Source of the DNA: Candidatus Poribacteria bacterium | Lineage (GTDB): Bacteria; Poribacteria; WGA-4E; WGA-3G | NCBI GenBank assembly: GCA_022820835.1 | Contig: JAJEET010000146.1 | Span: 1 to 40,583, forward strand | Direction of reading: 5' to 3' | DNA length: 40,583 nt | Shown: piece after piece, positions 1 through 9,111 of the stretch | How positions within the stretch are numbered: position 1 is the stretch's first letter | Layout: each line of letters opens with the position of its first letter | Notes under the pieces: generated by a model | What the model saw: the letters and a program-made list of their open reading frames with translations, nothing else | The model's database searches: none | What the model was told of the DNA's origin: nothing | Position numbers and translations under genes: made by a program

Positions 1-93
1 TACACGCCCTTGTATCTCGCAGAGGCCTGCTATAAATACAACTATCGCGATGAGAATATCTTCGCGAAACTAATAACCGAATGTTTCCAATAA
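1..93 (+). CDS. Transposase, C-terminal end only (IS1595/ISXO2-like, tentative)
   Basis: Frame 1 is open from the window edge to a TAA at 91-93 and encodes 30 residues. The pattern AEACYKYNYRDENIF resembles the end of ISXO2-like DDE transposases, where a 'Y/F-x-Y/F-N-x-R' motif and an 'xIF' motif close the catalytic domain. The rest of the gene lies outside the window, so catalytic residues cannot be seen. Family assignment is from this short motif only and could be another DDE family. It marks the left edge as an insertion-sequence region. Confidence 0.5.
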   Translation, partial: YTPLYLAEACYKYNYRDENIFAKLITECFQ

Positions 94-113
94 ATGTCAA
101 GTGCTAAAAGTTT

Positions 114-353
114 CTAAAGTCCAAAACGACTAATTCCGTTACTAAAAGCCTCAAACTCGTCGTGTCTGAATCCCGGTTTGCCTGTCGGATCGCCAAAGCA
201 ATCTGGACGTTTAAAAACGCGAACGAGCCACTCTTGGTCTGCAGTAGAGAAACCTACCTCCGCAAGGTGCTGTTTAACGATGGATATTTCTTCTTCTTCA
301 GAATCATCTGATGGAAAAACAAGTCCCGAAAGACTTTTTTCGGCTTTGTGCAT
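114..353 (-). CDS. Hypothetical protein, 79 aa
   Basis: A short acidic protein that I do not recognise. It has a serine/glutamate-rich stretch (DDSEEEE, about residues 16-22) and no signal peptide or membrane segment. The start is well supported: an AAAGGAG Shine-Dalgarno sequence lies a few bases before the ATG at 353. It lies downstream of the unknown gene at 575-1021 on the same strand, with a small hairpin between them at 402-420. A copy of a 28-bp repeat (539-566) lies upstream. No function can be assigned. Confidence 0.6.
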   Translation of the reverse strand: MHKAEKSLSGLVFPSDDSEEEEISIVKQHLAEVGFSTADQEWLVRVFKRPDCFGDPTGKPGFRHDEFEAFSNGISRFGL

Positions 354-401
354 GAAATGCTCCTTTCTCTTTGAGGGAGGACAAAACTATATCCTATGAA
401 A

Positions 402-420
402 AATCCGATAAACTCGGATT
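402..420 (-). terminator. Possible weak rho-independent terminator
   Basis: On the minus strand a perfect 7-bp stem (AATCCGA/TCGGATT) with a 5-nt loop runs into a short T run. It lies about 155 bp after the stop of the 575-1021 gene and before the start of the 114-353 gene. The stem is AT-rich and the T run short, so it may instead be a regulatory hairpin in the leader of the next gene. Confidence 0.35.
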
Positions 421-538
421 ACTAACCCTTAGGATTCCCGATGAAAGTATACCGGGACCGGAAGAGATGCAGAATGCATCATAAGCGACGAGGTTAGATT
501 TGCTTGACTAATTTAAGTGTGCCACAAAAAACAATGGA

Positions 539-566
539 ATGTCAAATTTATTTTTAACATTATTAA
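539..566. repeat. 28-bp direct repeat, copy 1
   Basis: These 28 bases recur without mismatch, in the same orientation, at 1086-1113. The repeat is very AT-rich. Read on the minus strand it ends in TTGACA, a possible -35 element. Copy 1 lies upstream of the minus-strand gene at 114-353. Confidence 0.85.
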
Positions 567-574
567 CAATCGCG

Positions 575-1021
575 TTAGCCTAACCATGATCGCATGGCTT
601 CTTGTCTGACGTTTTCGGCCTCTTTCAAGGCAGCATCTAACCCGCCAAATGGGACTGAATACCAACGCAATAACTGATTAAACCTCTCAACGATCTCCTC
701 AATAAAGTCTGCAGGCACTTGTGCTTGTAAAAACGACAAACCTTCATGCAGGTTGTCTATATCAAAGATACTGACTTGTTCATTCATGCGTTCAAAACCG
801 TCTAATTCAATAGCATCGTGGATTAGGCTTCCTGTGGTCCATGAGAAACCATTATAGATCTCATGTTGCTCCGGTGTCATTATGTCTTCGGTAGTGTCCT
901 CAAAACGTGCTTCGTTTAAGACTTCCGGATCTATACCGATGGACGCTGCCCAAACGTACATCTGTTCGGTGATCTGGTCTTCAAGAGAAGACAAATCACG
1001 CGATAATTCTTTTCCTGTCAC
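575..1021 (-). CDS. Hypothetical protein, 148 aa
   Basis: An unrecognised, mostly helical acidic protein. I place the start at the GTG at 1021 because an ideal AAGGAGG Shine-Dalgarno sequence (complement of 1027-1033) sits five bases before it. The open frame continues upstream to 1219, but that extension would run through the 28-bp repeat copy at 1086-1113 and has no comparable ribosome site. No signal peptide or membrane helix is visible. The two copies of the 28-bp repeat bracket the gene, suggesting that it arrived or was duplicated as a unit. No function is proposed. Confidence 0.6.
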   Translation of the reverse strand: MTGKELSRDLSSLEDQITEQMYVWAASIGIDPEVLNEARFEDTTEDIMTPEQHEIYNGFSWTTGSLIHDAIELDGFERMNEQVSIFDIDNLHEGLSFLQAQVPADFIEEIVERFNQLLRWYSVPFGGLDAALKEAENVRQEAMRSWLG

Positions 1022-1085
1022 GGTTTCCTCCTTGCATTGTATGCTGGAACCAGCCTTGCGAAACATCTGATGTCTTTCAAGATAG

Positions 1086-1113
1086 ATGTCAAATTTATTT
1101 TTAACATTATTAA
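1086..1113. repeat. 28-bp direct repeat, copy 2
   Basis: This is identical to 539-566. The two copies are 547 bp apart and enclose the gene at 575-1021. The 325-bp gap between that gene and the next one (1022-1346) otherwise holds only the plus-strand promoter at 1202-1230. Confidence 0.85.
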
Positions 1114-1201
1114 GCATATCATAAAAAGTGCCAGAAGCCAAATTATTTCGGATCTTCAATTTTGAAAACAACTCTCCCTCTCCAGTCCTCTCCGAGTCCG
1201 T

Positions 1202-1230
1202 TTGACAACGCGCATACAATATGCTATACT
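1202..1230 (+). promoter_or_regulatory. Consensus sigma-70 type promoter for the 1347 gene
   Basis: TTGACA (1202-1207), a 17-base spacer and TATACT (1225-1230) form a near-perfect vegetative promoter on the plus strand. Transcription would start near 1237 and give a leader of about 110 nt before the ATG at 1347. The same architecture, again with TATACT, occurs at 11779-11807. Confidence 0.7.
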
Positions 1231-1346
1231 AATACAACTACAACTAACGAAACATGGCGAAATGATCGCCGTACAGTCTTTAGAGAGCATATCCACATCT
1301 TAAAACAGAACGAGAGATTTATGGCTCATGAACGGAGTTTTCAGCA

Positions 1347-1952
1347 ATGGCTTATAGTAACTTCACGTTAGAAAGCGTACAGAAAACGTTTCAACTTGAA
1401 AAAATTGAATCTACAGACATCTTTTCTCATATTGAGCCAGTGGAGCCAAGCGAAGACCTCACGAAGGAACTGAAAAAAAAAGTACCGTTAGCAATTGCCA
1501 TAAGAACAGAGAAAGCGCGGTCGGAATTGATTGTCGCTAACATTCTCGTTGAACTCCGAGAGCATTTTGAACACCGCATTAGTTTCTTTTCGGGAATTGA
1601 CTTCAGCATTGACCCTGAAAGCGGATTAACGGGTGTGTGCGATTTTTTGGTGAGTCTATCGCCAGACCAATTTTATCTCGAAGCGCCTGCCATCATCCTT
1701 GTTGAAGCGAAGAACGCTGATCCGGCAACTGGATTAGGGCAGTGCGTTGCGGAGATGCTCGCTGCCCAACGCTTTAACGCAGAAAGAGGGAATGAGATTC
1801 CGTGCATTTATGGAGCCACGACTACCGGCACTGAGTGGCTATTCCTCAAATTAGAAGGACGAAAGATCTACGTTGATATGGGAGTTTACCCAATTAAACA
1901 GTGCAGCGAGATCCTCGGCATCCTCTCAAGTATGGTTGACCAAAAAGCATAG
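1347..1952 (+). CDS. PD-(D/E)XK nuclease-like protein, 201 aa
   Basis: The protein has a central core that reads as a restriction-endonuclease fold: an acidic residue in GVCDFLV (about residue 92), then the beta strand IILVEAKN (about 115-122) with the E-x-K pair, followed by a helix beginning GLGQCVAEMLAA. This D...E-x-K arrangement is the PD-(D/E)XK signature. The N-terminal 60 residues are charged and carry no known domain. It has its own strong promoter at 1202 and ends 27 bp before selA. It could be an orphan nuclease of a mobile or defence module; the substrate is unknown. The fold is inferred from motif spacing only. Confidence 0.6.
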   Translation: MAYSNFTLESVQKTFQLEKIESTDIFSHIEPVEPSEDLTKELKKKVPLAIAIRTEKARSELIVANILVELREHFEHRISFFSGIDFSIDPESGLTGVCDFLVSLSPDQFYLEAPAIILVEAKNADPATGLGQCVAEMLAAQRFNAERGNEIPCIYGATTTGTEWLFLKLEGRKIYVDMGVYPIKQCSEILGILSSMVDQKA

Positions 1953-1979
1953 GGACAAAAATATCAATGGAGACAGAAG

Positions 1980-3392
1980 TTGGGTGCAAAGACACATAAA
2001 AATCTTCTAAAACAATTACCTGCCATTGAAAAACTCCTGAACACACAGGAGCTGCTCGACTTGCAAACCACCTACGCGCGTCCGCTTGTCACGGAAGCCC
2101 TACGCGATGCCGTCGCTGACATCCGAAACGAGATTCTGAGCGGAAATCAGACACAACTCCCAGAACACGCGGAATACGCTGAACGGACGCTCCAGAAGCT
2201 CACAGCGAAAACAGCACCGCGTATGCGTCCTGTCGTCAACGCAACAGGCACCGTTACACATACCAATTTAGGCAGGTCTCTGCTAAGCGGCGATGCTTGT
2301 AAAGCCATTGAGCAAGCCGCGCAAAACTATGTCAACCTCGAATATGACATCGAAACGGGTCAGCGCGGACATCGCGATAGGATCACCGAACCGCTTCTGC
2401 AGCAGTTGACAGGCTGCGAGGCATCCACGGTGGTTAATAACAACGCCGCCGCCGTTCTACTTGCACTGCAGACAATGGCACGCGGCAAAGAGGTCATCGT
2501 CTCACGCGGCGAACTGATCGAAATCGGGGGCGCGTTCCGTATCCCCGACGTGATGGCGGCAAGCGGCGCTATACTCCGTGAAGTTGGGACTACTAACCGA
2601 ACCCACCTTCGGGATTACGTTGAGGCCATTAATGAAAACACGGGTCTGTTGCTCAAAGTGCATCCGAGCAACTATAAAATCCTCGGTTTCACTTCGACAC
2701 CAGCGATGGCGGAATTGACAGAACTCGGTACAGAACGGGGTATCCCAACGATGGAGGACCTCGGCAGCGGCGCACTTGTTGACATGACACAATACGGGCT
2801 TCCGCACGAACCACTCGTCGGGGAACGCATCGCCAGTGGGGTCGATATCGTCACCTTCAGCGGCGACAAACTACTCGGCGGACCGCAGGCTGGGATTATC
2901 GTCGGTAAAGCGGAGTGGGTTGAGAAGATGCGTAAGAACCCGATGATGCGTGCACTCAGGGTCGATAAACTCATTATCGCAGGGCTGGCAGCGACACTGC
3001 AACGCTATCTCACTGACGGTGCTACTATTGCTGAGCAGTTTCCGATGCTTAACCGTTATACCCGGTCAGTAGAAACTCTCCACGCCGTTGCGAAGCAGCT
3101 AACAGCGGAACTCCAAGATATTTTCGACGAAAAAATTGATGTGCGAGTTTCGGAGACCTACGGTCAGATCGGGAGTGGTGCACTACCTGTTGAGACGTTG
3201 CCGAGCGTCGCACTCGTCCTTGAATCCGCGGAAGTATCCGCTGAAACACTCGCCGAAGCTTTCAGAGATGCGACAATTCCTGTTATTGGTAGGATCAAGG
3301 ATGGACTTTTTTGGTTGGACCTCCGGACGGTCTATGATAGAGAACAGACATGGATCGTTGAAGCCGCCACACAAGTAGCAGAGACGCTATGA
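1980..3392 (+). CDS. selA: L-seryl-tRNA(Sec) selenium transferase
   Basis: SelA is the PLP enzyme that converts seryl-tRNA(Sec) to selenocysteinyl-tRNA(Sec) using selenophosphate. The 470-aa length is normal. Family landmarks are visible: the RPVVNATGTVTHTNLGRS block (about 83-100), the VVNNNAAAVLLAL block (about 151-163), and SGDKLLGGPQAG with the PLP-binding lysine at residue 297. The start is a TTG at 1980, preceded by GGAGA with a six-base spacer; no in-frame ATG gives the same N terminus. Its TGA stop overlaps the ATG of the next gene. SelB, SelD and tRNA(Sec) are not in this window. Its presence implies that the genome decodes UGA as Sec in some genes, which matters for the gene at 19404-20600. 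Confidence 0.95.
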   Translation: MGAKTHKNLLKQLPAIEKLLNTQELLDLQTTYARPLVTEALRDAVADIRNEILSGNQTQLPEHAEYAERTLQKLTAKTAPRMRPVVNATGTVTHTNLGRSLLSGDACKAIEQAAQNYVNLEYDIETGQRGHRDRITEPLLQQLTGCEASTVVNNNAAAVLLALQTMARGKEVIVSRGELIEIGGAFRIPDVMAASGAILREVGTTNRTHLRDYVEAINENTGLLLKVHPSNYKILGFTSTPAMAELTELGTERGIPTMEDLGSGALVDMTQYGLPHEPLVGERIASGVDIVTFSGDKLLGGPQAGIIVGKAEWVEKMRKNPMMRALRVDKLIIAGLAATLQRYLTDGATIAEQFPMLNRYTRSVETLHAVAKQLTAELQDIFDEKIDVRVSETYGQIGSGALPVETLPSVALVLESAEVSAETLAEAFRDATIPVIGRIKDGLFWLDLRTVYDREQTWIVEAATQVAETL

Positions 3393-4210
3393 AGATTGCC
3401 AGAATCCTTTTTATCTGTATTGTCTGTGTTAGTGTATTTTCTTGCGTGCAGAACGACGAAAAATCACCCGCCACCGAAGCCCCGAATGAAATCGTTTCTG
3501 AGATTGACGGTGCCACAATGGTGCTAATCCCTGCTGGTACATTTCAGATGGGTTCCACCGTCGGCGATAGCGACGAACAACCTGTACATACTGTCACCCT
3601 TGACGCATTTTATATCGACGTGTATGAGGTAACGAATGCGAGTTACCAGAAATTCGTTGAAAGTACAGGGTACTCTCAGCCTCCGCTGTTCCACAACCCG
3701 CGCTTCAATGCGCCTGATTCGCCTGTTGTCGGTGTAAATTGGCGCGATGCTGCCGCTTACGCCGCATGGGCAAACAAACGGCTGCCTACCGAGGCAGAAT
3801 GGGAATACGCCGCCCGCGGAAATCTGACTGGAAAATTATACCCGAATGGTGATATAATAACAGGTATGGATGCCAATCTCGGTGGCACAGATGGCACAGA
3901 TACTTGGAAATGGACTGCCCCGGTCGGCAGCTTCCCGCCAAATGGCTATAATCTATATGACATGGCGGGGAATGTCTGGGAATGGTGTTTCGACGAGTAC
4001 AGCGCGGAATTCTATAGTCAGAGTCCACAAAATAACCCGCGTTTCGGCAGGGAGATCGCGCCGGATACCGAAAACTTCCGTATCCTACGTGGTGGTGGCT
4101 GGGGTGGCAGTCCTGAGGATCTCCGCGTCGCGGATAGATGGTATCACCTTTCATCTGGCAGTACCATCGGATTTCGCTGCGTCAGGGACATCCGCCAAAC
4201 AGAAGAGTAG
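3389..4210 (+). CDS. SUMF1 / formylglycine-generating-enzyme domain lipoprotein
   Basis: The 273-aa protein starts with a lipoprotein signal (hydrophobic residues 5-18, lipobox VFSC with Cys19), so it is probably anchored on the outside of a membrane. The remainder is one SUMF1-type domain: FQMGS near residue 52, EVTNASYQKFV, VNWRDAAAYAAW, RLPTEAEWEYAARG, GNVWEWCFDEY and a C-terminal GFRCVRD. The active-site cysteine pair of true formylglycine-generating enzymes is not evident: the RILRGGGWGG segment has no Cys. It is therefore more likely a binding or structural member of the family than a sulfatase-activating enzyme. The ATG overlaps the selA stop (ATGA), implying translational coupling. 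Confidence 0.85.
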   Translation: MKIARILFICIVCVSVFSCVQNDEKSPATEAPNEIVSEIDGATMVLIPAGTFQMGSTVGDSDEQPVHTVTLDAFYIDVYEVTNASYQKFVESTGYSQPPLFHNPRFNAPDSPVVGVNWRDAAAYAAWANKRLPTEAEWEYAARGNLTGKLYPNGDIITGMDANLGGTDGTDTWKWTAPVGSFPPNGYNLYDMAGNVWEWCFDEYSAEFYSQSPQNNPRFGREIAPDTENFRILRGGGWGGSPEDLRVADRWYHLSSGSTIGFRCVRDIRQTEE

Positions 4211-4360
4211 GCATCAGTAAAAGAGAATAATCGGCGTTTTAAACCTCTCGTTACCGGTATAGGAAAAGAAGCCAAGCCTGAAACGAAGTGGAAGGCGACT
4301 CGACGTAAAGGCGCGTCAAATATTGAACACACGTTACTTATCCGCAAGGAAAATTAAAAA

Positions 4361-5440
4361 ATGGCAGTCGCAGTTGAATTAACGCATGTCACAAAAGCAT
4401 TTGATACAACGCTCGCCGTCAACGATGTGAGTCTGAAGGTTGAGAGAGGCGAATTCTTTTTTCTCCTTGGTCCGTCTGGTTGCGGTAAATCGACTTTTCT
4501 CCGTATTGTCGCCGGATTCTACAAACCCGATGCTGGTGAATTACGGTTCGATGATACCGTTATGAACGACGTGCCGCCGCATCAACGTAATACGGGGATG
4601 GTTTTCCAAAACTATGCCTTGTGGCCCCACATGTCTGTCGCCGAAAACATTGAATACGGATTGACGCTCCGCAAACTCGAAAAATCGGAGCGATCTGAAA
4701 AGATTACTCGTGCGCTTGAGATGGTGCAGATGGAAGGCTATCGCGATCGAGCAGTTAACACCCTTTCGGGGGGGCAACAACAGCGTATCGCGCTTGCACG
4801 TGCGCTTGTCATTGAACCGAGTGTGCTACTGCTTGATGAGCCGATCAGCAACCTTGATGCCTCGCTCCGTCAACAGATGCGTGAAGAGATCAAACAGATT
4901 CACGAGCGTACAAATATCACAACGTTCTACGTAACGCACGACCAAGTCGACGCGCTTACGATGGCGAATCGGATGGCGATTATGAAGGACGGCGTTGTTG
5001 TTCAGGTCGGTACCCCACGCGAGGTGTATCAGTTCCCGAAGAACGCTTTTGTGGCGAGTTTCATCGGTGAGACCAACTTTATTTCCGGGAAAGTGCGGCA
5101 GACCTCAAACGGTCATACCACCATTGAGACACCGGTCGGGATGCTTCATTCCGAAACCGTTTATCACGAGTTGCGCGAAGGTACACCGGTGCGGTGCTCT
5201 ATTCGCCCGGAGGCACTCATCGTTGACAGTGCCCAGAACGGCAGCAGCGGGACCGAAAACCGGATAACAGCGAAAATTACCGCAGTTCACTACTTGGGCA
5301 GGATGGAAGAATACCAGTTGGTCGCTGCAGAGATTCCGCTTAAAGCCGTTCACTACAACCCCGGCACCGAAATCAAAAAAGCAGGGGATACCGTGCAACT
5401 CGGCATAGCAGCGACAGCAGTCATCCCGCTCCCGGATTAG
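4361..5440 (+). CDS. ABC transporter ATP-binding protein with TOBE domain (MalK/UgpC/PotA type)
   Basis: This 359-aa ATPase would power an importer for a solute such as a sugar, polyamine or iron. Walker A is GPSGCGKST (about 38-46), the Q-loop is VFQNYALWP, the signature is LSGGQQQRIALARAL, Walker B is VLLLDEP, and the switch histidine is in YVTHDQVDAL. After about residue 240 comes a TOBE-type regulatory domain (VRCSIRPEAL and a beta-rich tail). AAGGAAA precedes the ATG. No permease or binding protein is adjacent, so the substrate cannot be named; the subunit may serve several transporters. The 150-bp gap upstream shows no clear promoter. Confidence 0.9.
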   Translation: MAVAVELTHVTKAFDTTLAVNDVSLKVERGEFFFLLGPSGCGKSTFLRIVAGFYKPDAGELRFDDTVMNDVPPHQRNTGMVFQNYALWPHMSVAENIEYGLTLRKLEKSERSEKITRALEMVQMEGYRDRAVNTLSGGQQQRIALARALVIEPSVLLLDEPISNLDASLRQQMREEIKQIHERTNITTFYVTHDQVDALTMANRMAIMKDGVVVQVGTPREVYQFPKNAFVASFIGETNFISGKVRQTSNGHTTIETPVGMLHSETVYHELREGTPVRCSIRPEALIVDSAQNGSSGTENRITAKITAVHYLGRMEEYQLVAAEIPLKAVHYNPGTEIKKAGDTVQLGIAATAVIPLPD

Positions 5441-5471
5441 AAGTCGTAGGCACACTCCACCGTGCCATCGA

Positions 5472-5502
5472 AACCTGAAGTAGCGGCACGCTCCGACAGG
5501 TT
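5472..5502. repeat. Dispersed intergenic palindrome, copy with AACCTG/CAGGTT stem
   Basis: A 6-bp stem (5472-5477 with 5497-5502) encloses a loop containing CCTGAAGTAGCGG. The same core, CCTGNAGTAGNGG, recurs at 20911-20925 and 37810-37822, and a related form occurs at 11600-11611. It lies between the ABC gene and the helicase gene. A second small hairpin (GGCAC/GTGCC) lies just before it. Confidence 0.45.
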
Positions 5503-5535
5503 CTCCGTCAGTTTAGTACAAGGATCCGCATAAAC

Positions 5536-8500
5536 ATGCAATTTACCCCATCGCAAAAAAAAGCATTAAACACAAAAAAACACATCTGCGTAACCGCTGG
5601 TGCAGGTTCCGGGAAAACCACTGTATTGGTCGAACGCTACCTCGAAATTTTGCGCAATGGCCACGCCGGTCCCCAAAATATAGTCGCTATTACCTTCACA
5701 GAGAAAGCCGCTGCCGAAATGAAGGGACGCATTATCGAGGAACTCAATAAAGCCGAGAACATAACCGATCGGGACAATCATCTTGATCAGATGGGTTCGG
5801 CGTACATCTCAACCATCCACGCATTCTGCTCACGTATCTTGAGAGAATTCCCTTTCCAAGCGAAAGTGCCAGCCAACTTCAGCATTTTACAAGGCATTGA
5901 TCAGAAACTGTTAATGCAAGACACCCTTAAGAAGACGCTCAAAAACATCGCTACGAATCCTGACGATGCAAACCGTCCAGAACTGACCCGTTTGCTACAA
6001 CGTTACGGGGCACAGCAAAAACTGGTGGAAATTTTCTCCACTATGATTAACAAGCGAGACATCATCGCAAAACTCAAGCAGGAAATCTATAACGATCGAA
6101 GCAACGCAGAGATACGCGCAGACTTGGAACAGCGGATTCTCGAAAAGGAGCAGCAGGCTCGTGAAAGAATGCTGTCAGCGATTGATATACCTGAATTCAT
6201 CCGATGTTTAAATCCTGTTTTAGAGGTAGCAAGAGGTCGTAAAGCAGAGGACGCTAAGGATTTAACGCCGCAATTAGAAGAGCAACATGAGCGGAATCCT
6301 GAAACACCTGAAGTGTTGAACTTGATTAAACAAATTGCGGAACTAATTACAATCGCAGAAAATCAAATTAGGACACAAAGCTTTCTCCCGAAAAGTATTG
6401 ATAGAACGGGAATTGCGGATCAGATCGACTTTTTAGAATCAACTGCGAAAAAGATTAAAGCCATTCCAGACCTCGAAAATAAAAAAGAAAGTTATAAAAC
6501 AGGCGATGCTGAAACCGAGGATGGCGAAACTAAAACAGATACCGTTGAAACTGATGACGATTTTTTGCTCAGCACGGTCTGCAACCTGCTCACGCTATAC
6601 AATCGAGTCTTAAACGACTACGACACCGTGAAACTCTCTCAAGGCATGCTCGACTTCAATGACTTACAACTGAAAACCCGAGATCTGCTCCGTGATAACG
6701 AAAAGATCCGAGATGAATTAGTCAAACGGCATCAGTACTACATGGTAGACGAATATCAGGATACAAACGAGTTACAGTACGAATTGGTGATGCTGCTGAC
6801 AGACGAACTCAAAAGTGCGAACTTATTCATCGTCGGCGATCCGAAACAGAGTATTTACGGGTTCCGAGGTGCGGATGTCCGTGTGTTTGACAAAACCAAA
6901 CAAAAAATTAGTGAAGATGGCGGAGAGAGTATCTCTCTTGCAGAAAACTTCCGTTCCGTACGCGATGTTATCGGGGTCGTCAATTACTTTTTTTCGCACT
7001 TGATGGGTGCTGGGAAAGATAGCGAATTTGAGGTAGAATATGAAGCACTTACCCAAGCGCGGCATGCAAGAACAGATGGTGCTATCGAAATCCTGATTGG
7101 TCAAGATGGCGATGCCTCGGTAAATGAGTGTGAGCTTATCGCGCAGCGCATCCACAATATGATAGCAAACGAAGAAGAAACCGTCCGGGTGCGCGGCGAG
7201 GATGGAAAGATGTCGGAACGTCCGATACAATACGGCGACATCGCTATCCTCATCCGGGCAAGAACGCATCTCCCCGACATTGAACACGCCTTAATTGAGG
7301 CAGGGATCCCCTATCTCACCACAGGCGGGATCGGCTTCTATCAGCGACAAGAAATCTACGACATCTGGAACTATCTCGATTTTCTTAATGATCCGGAAAA
7401 GGACGCATCCCTCACTGCCATTCTCCGTAGCCCTGCTTTCGGTATCTCTGATGCTGAACTCTATGAAATTTCATTACAAAACAAAGAAAAAGAGAAAAAG
7501 AAATCTTTTTGGGATAAAGCGCAAAGTTACCAAGCAGGCACGGGTAAACTCAGGCGCGCGATAGATATATTAAATACGCATACCAAATTCGCACATCGCA
7601 TGCCCGTAAACCGACTTATCGGTACAATCGTTAATGAAACAGGATTGATTGGAACTTTGAAAACCGGAAAATATGGGCAACAACGTTGGGCAAACTATCA
7701 GAAACTCTTGGACATCGCGAGAAACTTTGACAGCGATGAAAACAAGCAAATATTACCAGATTTCATCGAATTTCTGGACATCCTCATTACGGAAGAACCG
7801 CGTGAAGGACAGGCACCCATTGAGGCGAGCAGCGGCGCGGTACAGATTATGACAATTCACGCTGCCAAAGGGCAACAATTCCCTGTTGTTATGCTTCCGA
7901 GACTTGACCGGCAGGGGCAAACAGATCGAGAACCTTTCATTGACGAGGAATTCGGGATCGGTTTTAGTCCACTTAATCCAGATAATAGCTATCAAAAGAC
8001 CGAGCCGGAGACCGTTAACCTCATGAAAGGCCGCGCAAACGAGAAAAATGTCGCCGAAAAGAAACGCCTGTTTTACGTCGGGGCTACACGTGCTGAGGAT
8101 CGATTGATCTTATCAGGGACTCTCCCGGACAGCGGCAACCCGCGACAGATCCTCGAATGGCTCCACACACACCTCGGTATCACTGAGGAAAACGATTTAC
8201 TGCGTCTGCCGGTTGAACAGAATGTATACACAAACGGCAGCACAACAGCTCAACACTTTCCACTCCAAATCCCGATTTCTCGGACACTTGCAGATACGAC
8301 AGATACGGACGCGGCTACAGATAAAACAATACCTATCGAGTTTCCAGAGGCCTTACCATCGGCACTGCAGCCGACCGTGGTGCCAGCTGCCTTCTCTGTT
8401 TCTGAACTCGCGAACTACGCGCGTTGTCCATTGCGGTATCAGTTGGAAAATGTGCTAAGAATTCCATCAATCCAACAGACGGAACCGGATTCCGATGAAG

Positions 8501-9111
8501 ATGAAATGAGTGCCGCGATGCGTTCCGTCCTGAGGCAAATAAGAAGACTATCAGATGTGCAAGATCTCGACACATTAATTCAACAGGCGTGCGAAAGGTT
8601 TCCTGAGATAGCGGATGCGGAAACCGAACTTCGGAAACATATCAATAGTTTTCTTGATTCGGAACTCGGACAAACGGCACTCTCAGCATCGGAAACCCGA
8701 ACCAACCAGCGGATATACGCCGATGTTGAGGGACATATTCTTGACGGTAGGATTGACAAGCTCTTTAAAGATCAAACAGGATATTGGCGGGGAATCATCT
8801 ATGAAACCGATGAAATACAGGATTTAGCGGTGTACTCGCCAATGATGGAACTCTATAGTCTACTAATACATCGCTGTTACCCAGAACAATCGACGGTAAC
8901 AATAAATCTCTTCTTTACCGAACATAGACAGTGCGAACAGAAACACTTCAGTGTTGCAGAATTAGAAGAAACCACCGGACAGTGGAGAGAAAAAATATCG
9001 GCATTACAACAGGGCATTTACCAGAAAAATCTCAATCATTGCAGTTTTTGCCCTTACGCTAATGCAGATGACCAGTGTATAGTCGATGACCCACAAGGAG
9101 GATCATCATGA
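5536..9111 (+). CDS. AddA/RecB-like UvrD-family helicase with degenerate nuclease domain and Fe-S cysteines
   Basis: The 1191-aa protein matches AddA in length and order and would act in double-strand break processing. Walker A is TAGAGSGKTTVL (about 20-31), motif II is VDEYQDTN (about 404), followed by GDPKQSIYGFRGAD, and late helicase motifs include IMTIHAAKGQQFPVV and RLFYVGATRAEDRL. In the C-terminal region the PD-(D/E)XK core is eroded: DGRIDKL (about 1070) is followed by IIYETDE where active enzymes have a D-Y-K-T type strand, so the catalytic Asp and Lys seem lost. Four cysteines that could hold a 4Fe-4S cluster remain (C964, C1169, C1172, C1181). No AddB is adjacent. It may be a helicase-only member. 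The ATG of the next gene overlaps its TGA. Confidence 0.85.
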   Translation: MQFTPSQKKALNTKKHICVTAGAGSGKTTVLVERYLEILRNGHAGPQNIVAITFTEKAAAEMKGRIIEELNKAENITDRDNHLDQMGSAYISTIHAFCSRILREFPFQAKVPANFSILQGIDQKLLMQDTLKKTLKNIATNPDDANRPELTRLLQRYGAQQKLVEIFSTMINKRDIIAKLKQEIYNDRSNAEIRADLEQRILEKEQQARERMLSAIDIPEFIRCLNPVLEVARGRKAEDAKDLTPQLEEQHERNPETPEVLNLIKQIAELITIAENQIRTQSFLPKSIDRTGIADQIDFLESTAKKIKAIPDLENKKESYKTGDAETEDGETKTDTVETDDDFLLSTVCNLLTLYNRVLNDYDTVKLSQGMLDFNDLQLKTRDLLRDNEKIRDELVKRHQYYMVDEYQDTNELQYELVMLLTDELKSANLFIVGDPKQSIYGFRGADVRVFDKTKQKISEDGGESISLAENFRSVRDVIGVVNYFFSHLMGAGKDSEFEVEYEALTQARHARTDGAIEILIGQDGDASVNECELIAQRIHNMIANEEETVRVRGEDGKMSERPIQYGDIAILIRARTHLPDIEHALIEAGIPYLTTGGIGFYQRQEIYDIWNYLDFLNDPEKDASLTAILRSPAFGISDAELYEISLQNKEKEKKKSFWDKAQSYQAGTGKLRRAIDILNTHTKFAHRMPVNRLIGTIVNETGLIGTLKTGKYGQQRWANYQKLLDIARNFDSDENKQILPDFIEFLDILITEEPREGQAPIEASSGAVQIMTIHAAKGQQFPVVMLPRLDRQGQTDREPFIDEEFGIGFSPLNPDNSYQKTEPETVNLMKGRANEKNVAEKKRLFYVGATRAEDRLILSGTLPDSGNPRQILEWLHTHLGITEENDLLRLPVEQNVYTNGSTTAQHFPLQIPISRTLADTTDTDAATDKTIPIEFPEALPSALQPTVVPAAFSVSELANYARCPLRYQLENVLRIPSIQQTEPDSDEDEMSAAMRSVLRQIRRLSDVQDLDTLIQQACERFPEIADAETELRKHINSFLDSELGQTALSASETRTNQRIYADVEGHILDGRIDKLFKDQTGYWRGIIYETDEIQDLAVYSPMMELYSLLIHRCYPEQSTVTINLFFTEHRQCEQKHFSVAELEETTGQWREKISALQQGIYQKNLNHCSFCPYANADDQCIVDDPQGGSS

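Noticed and set aside
1162..1371. A 69-codon frame before the PD-(D/E)XK gene.
   Set aside because: It spans the consensus promoter at 1202-1230 and overlaps the next gene without a ribosome site of its own.
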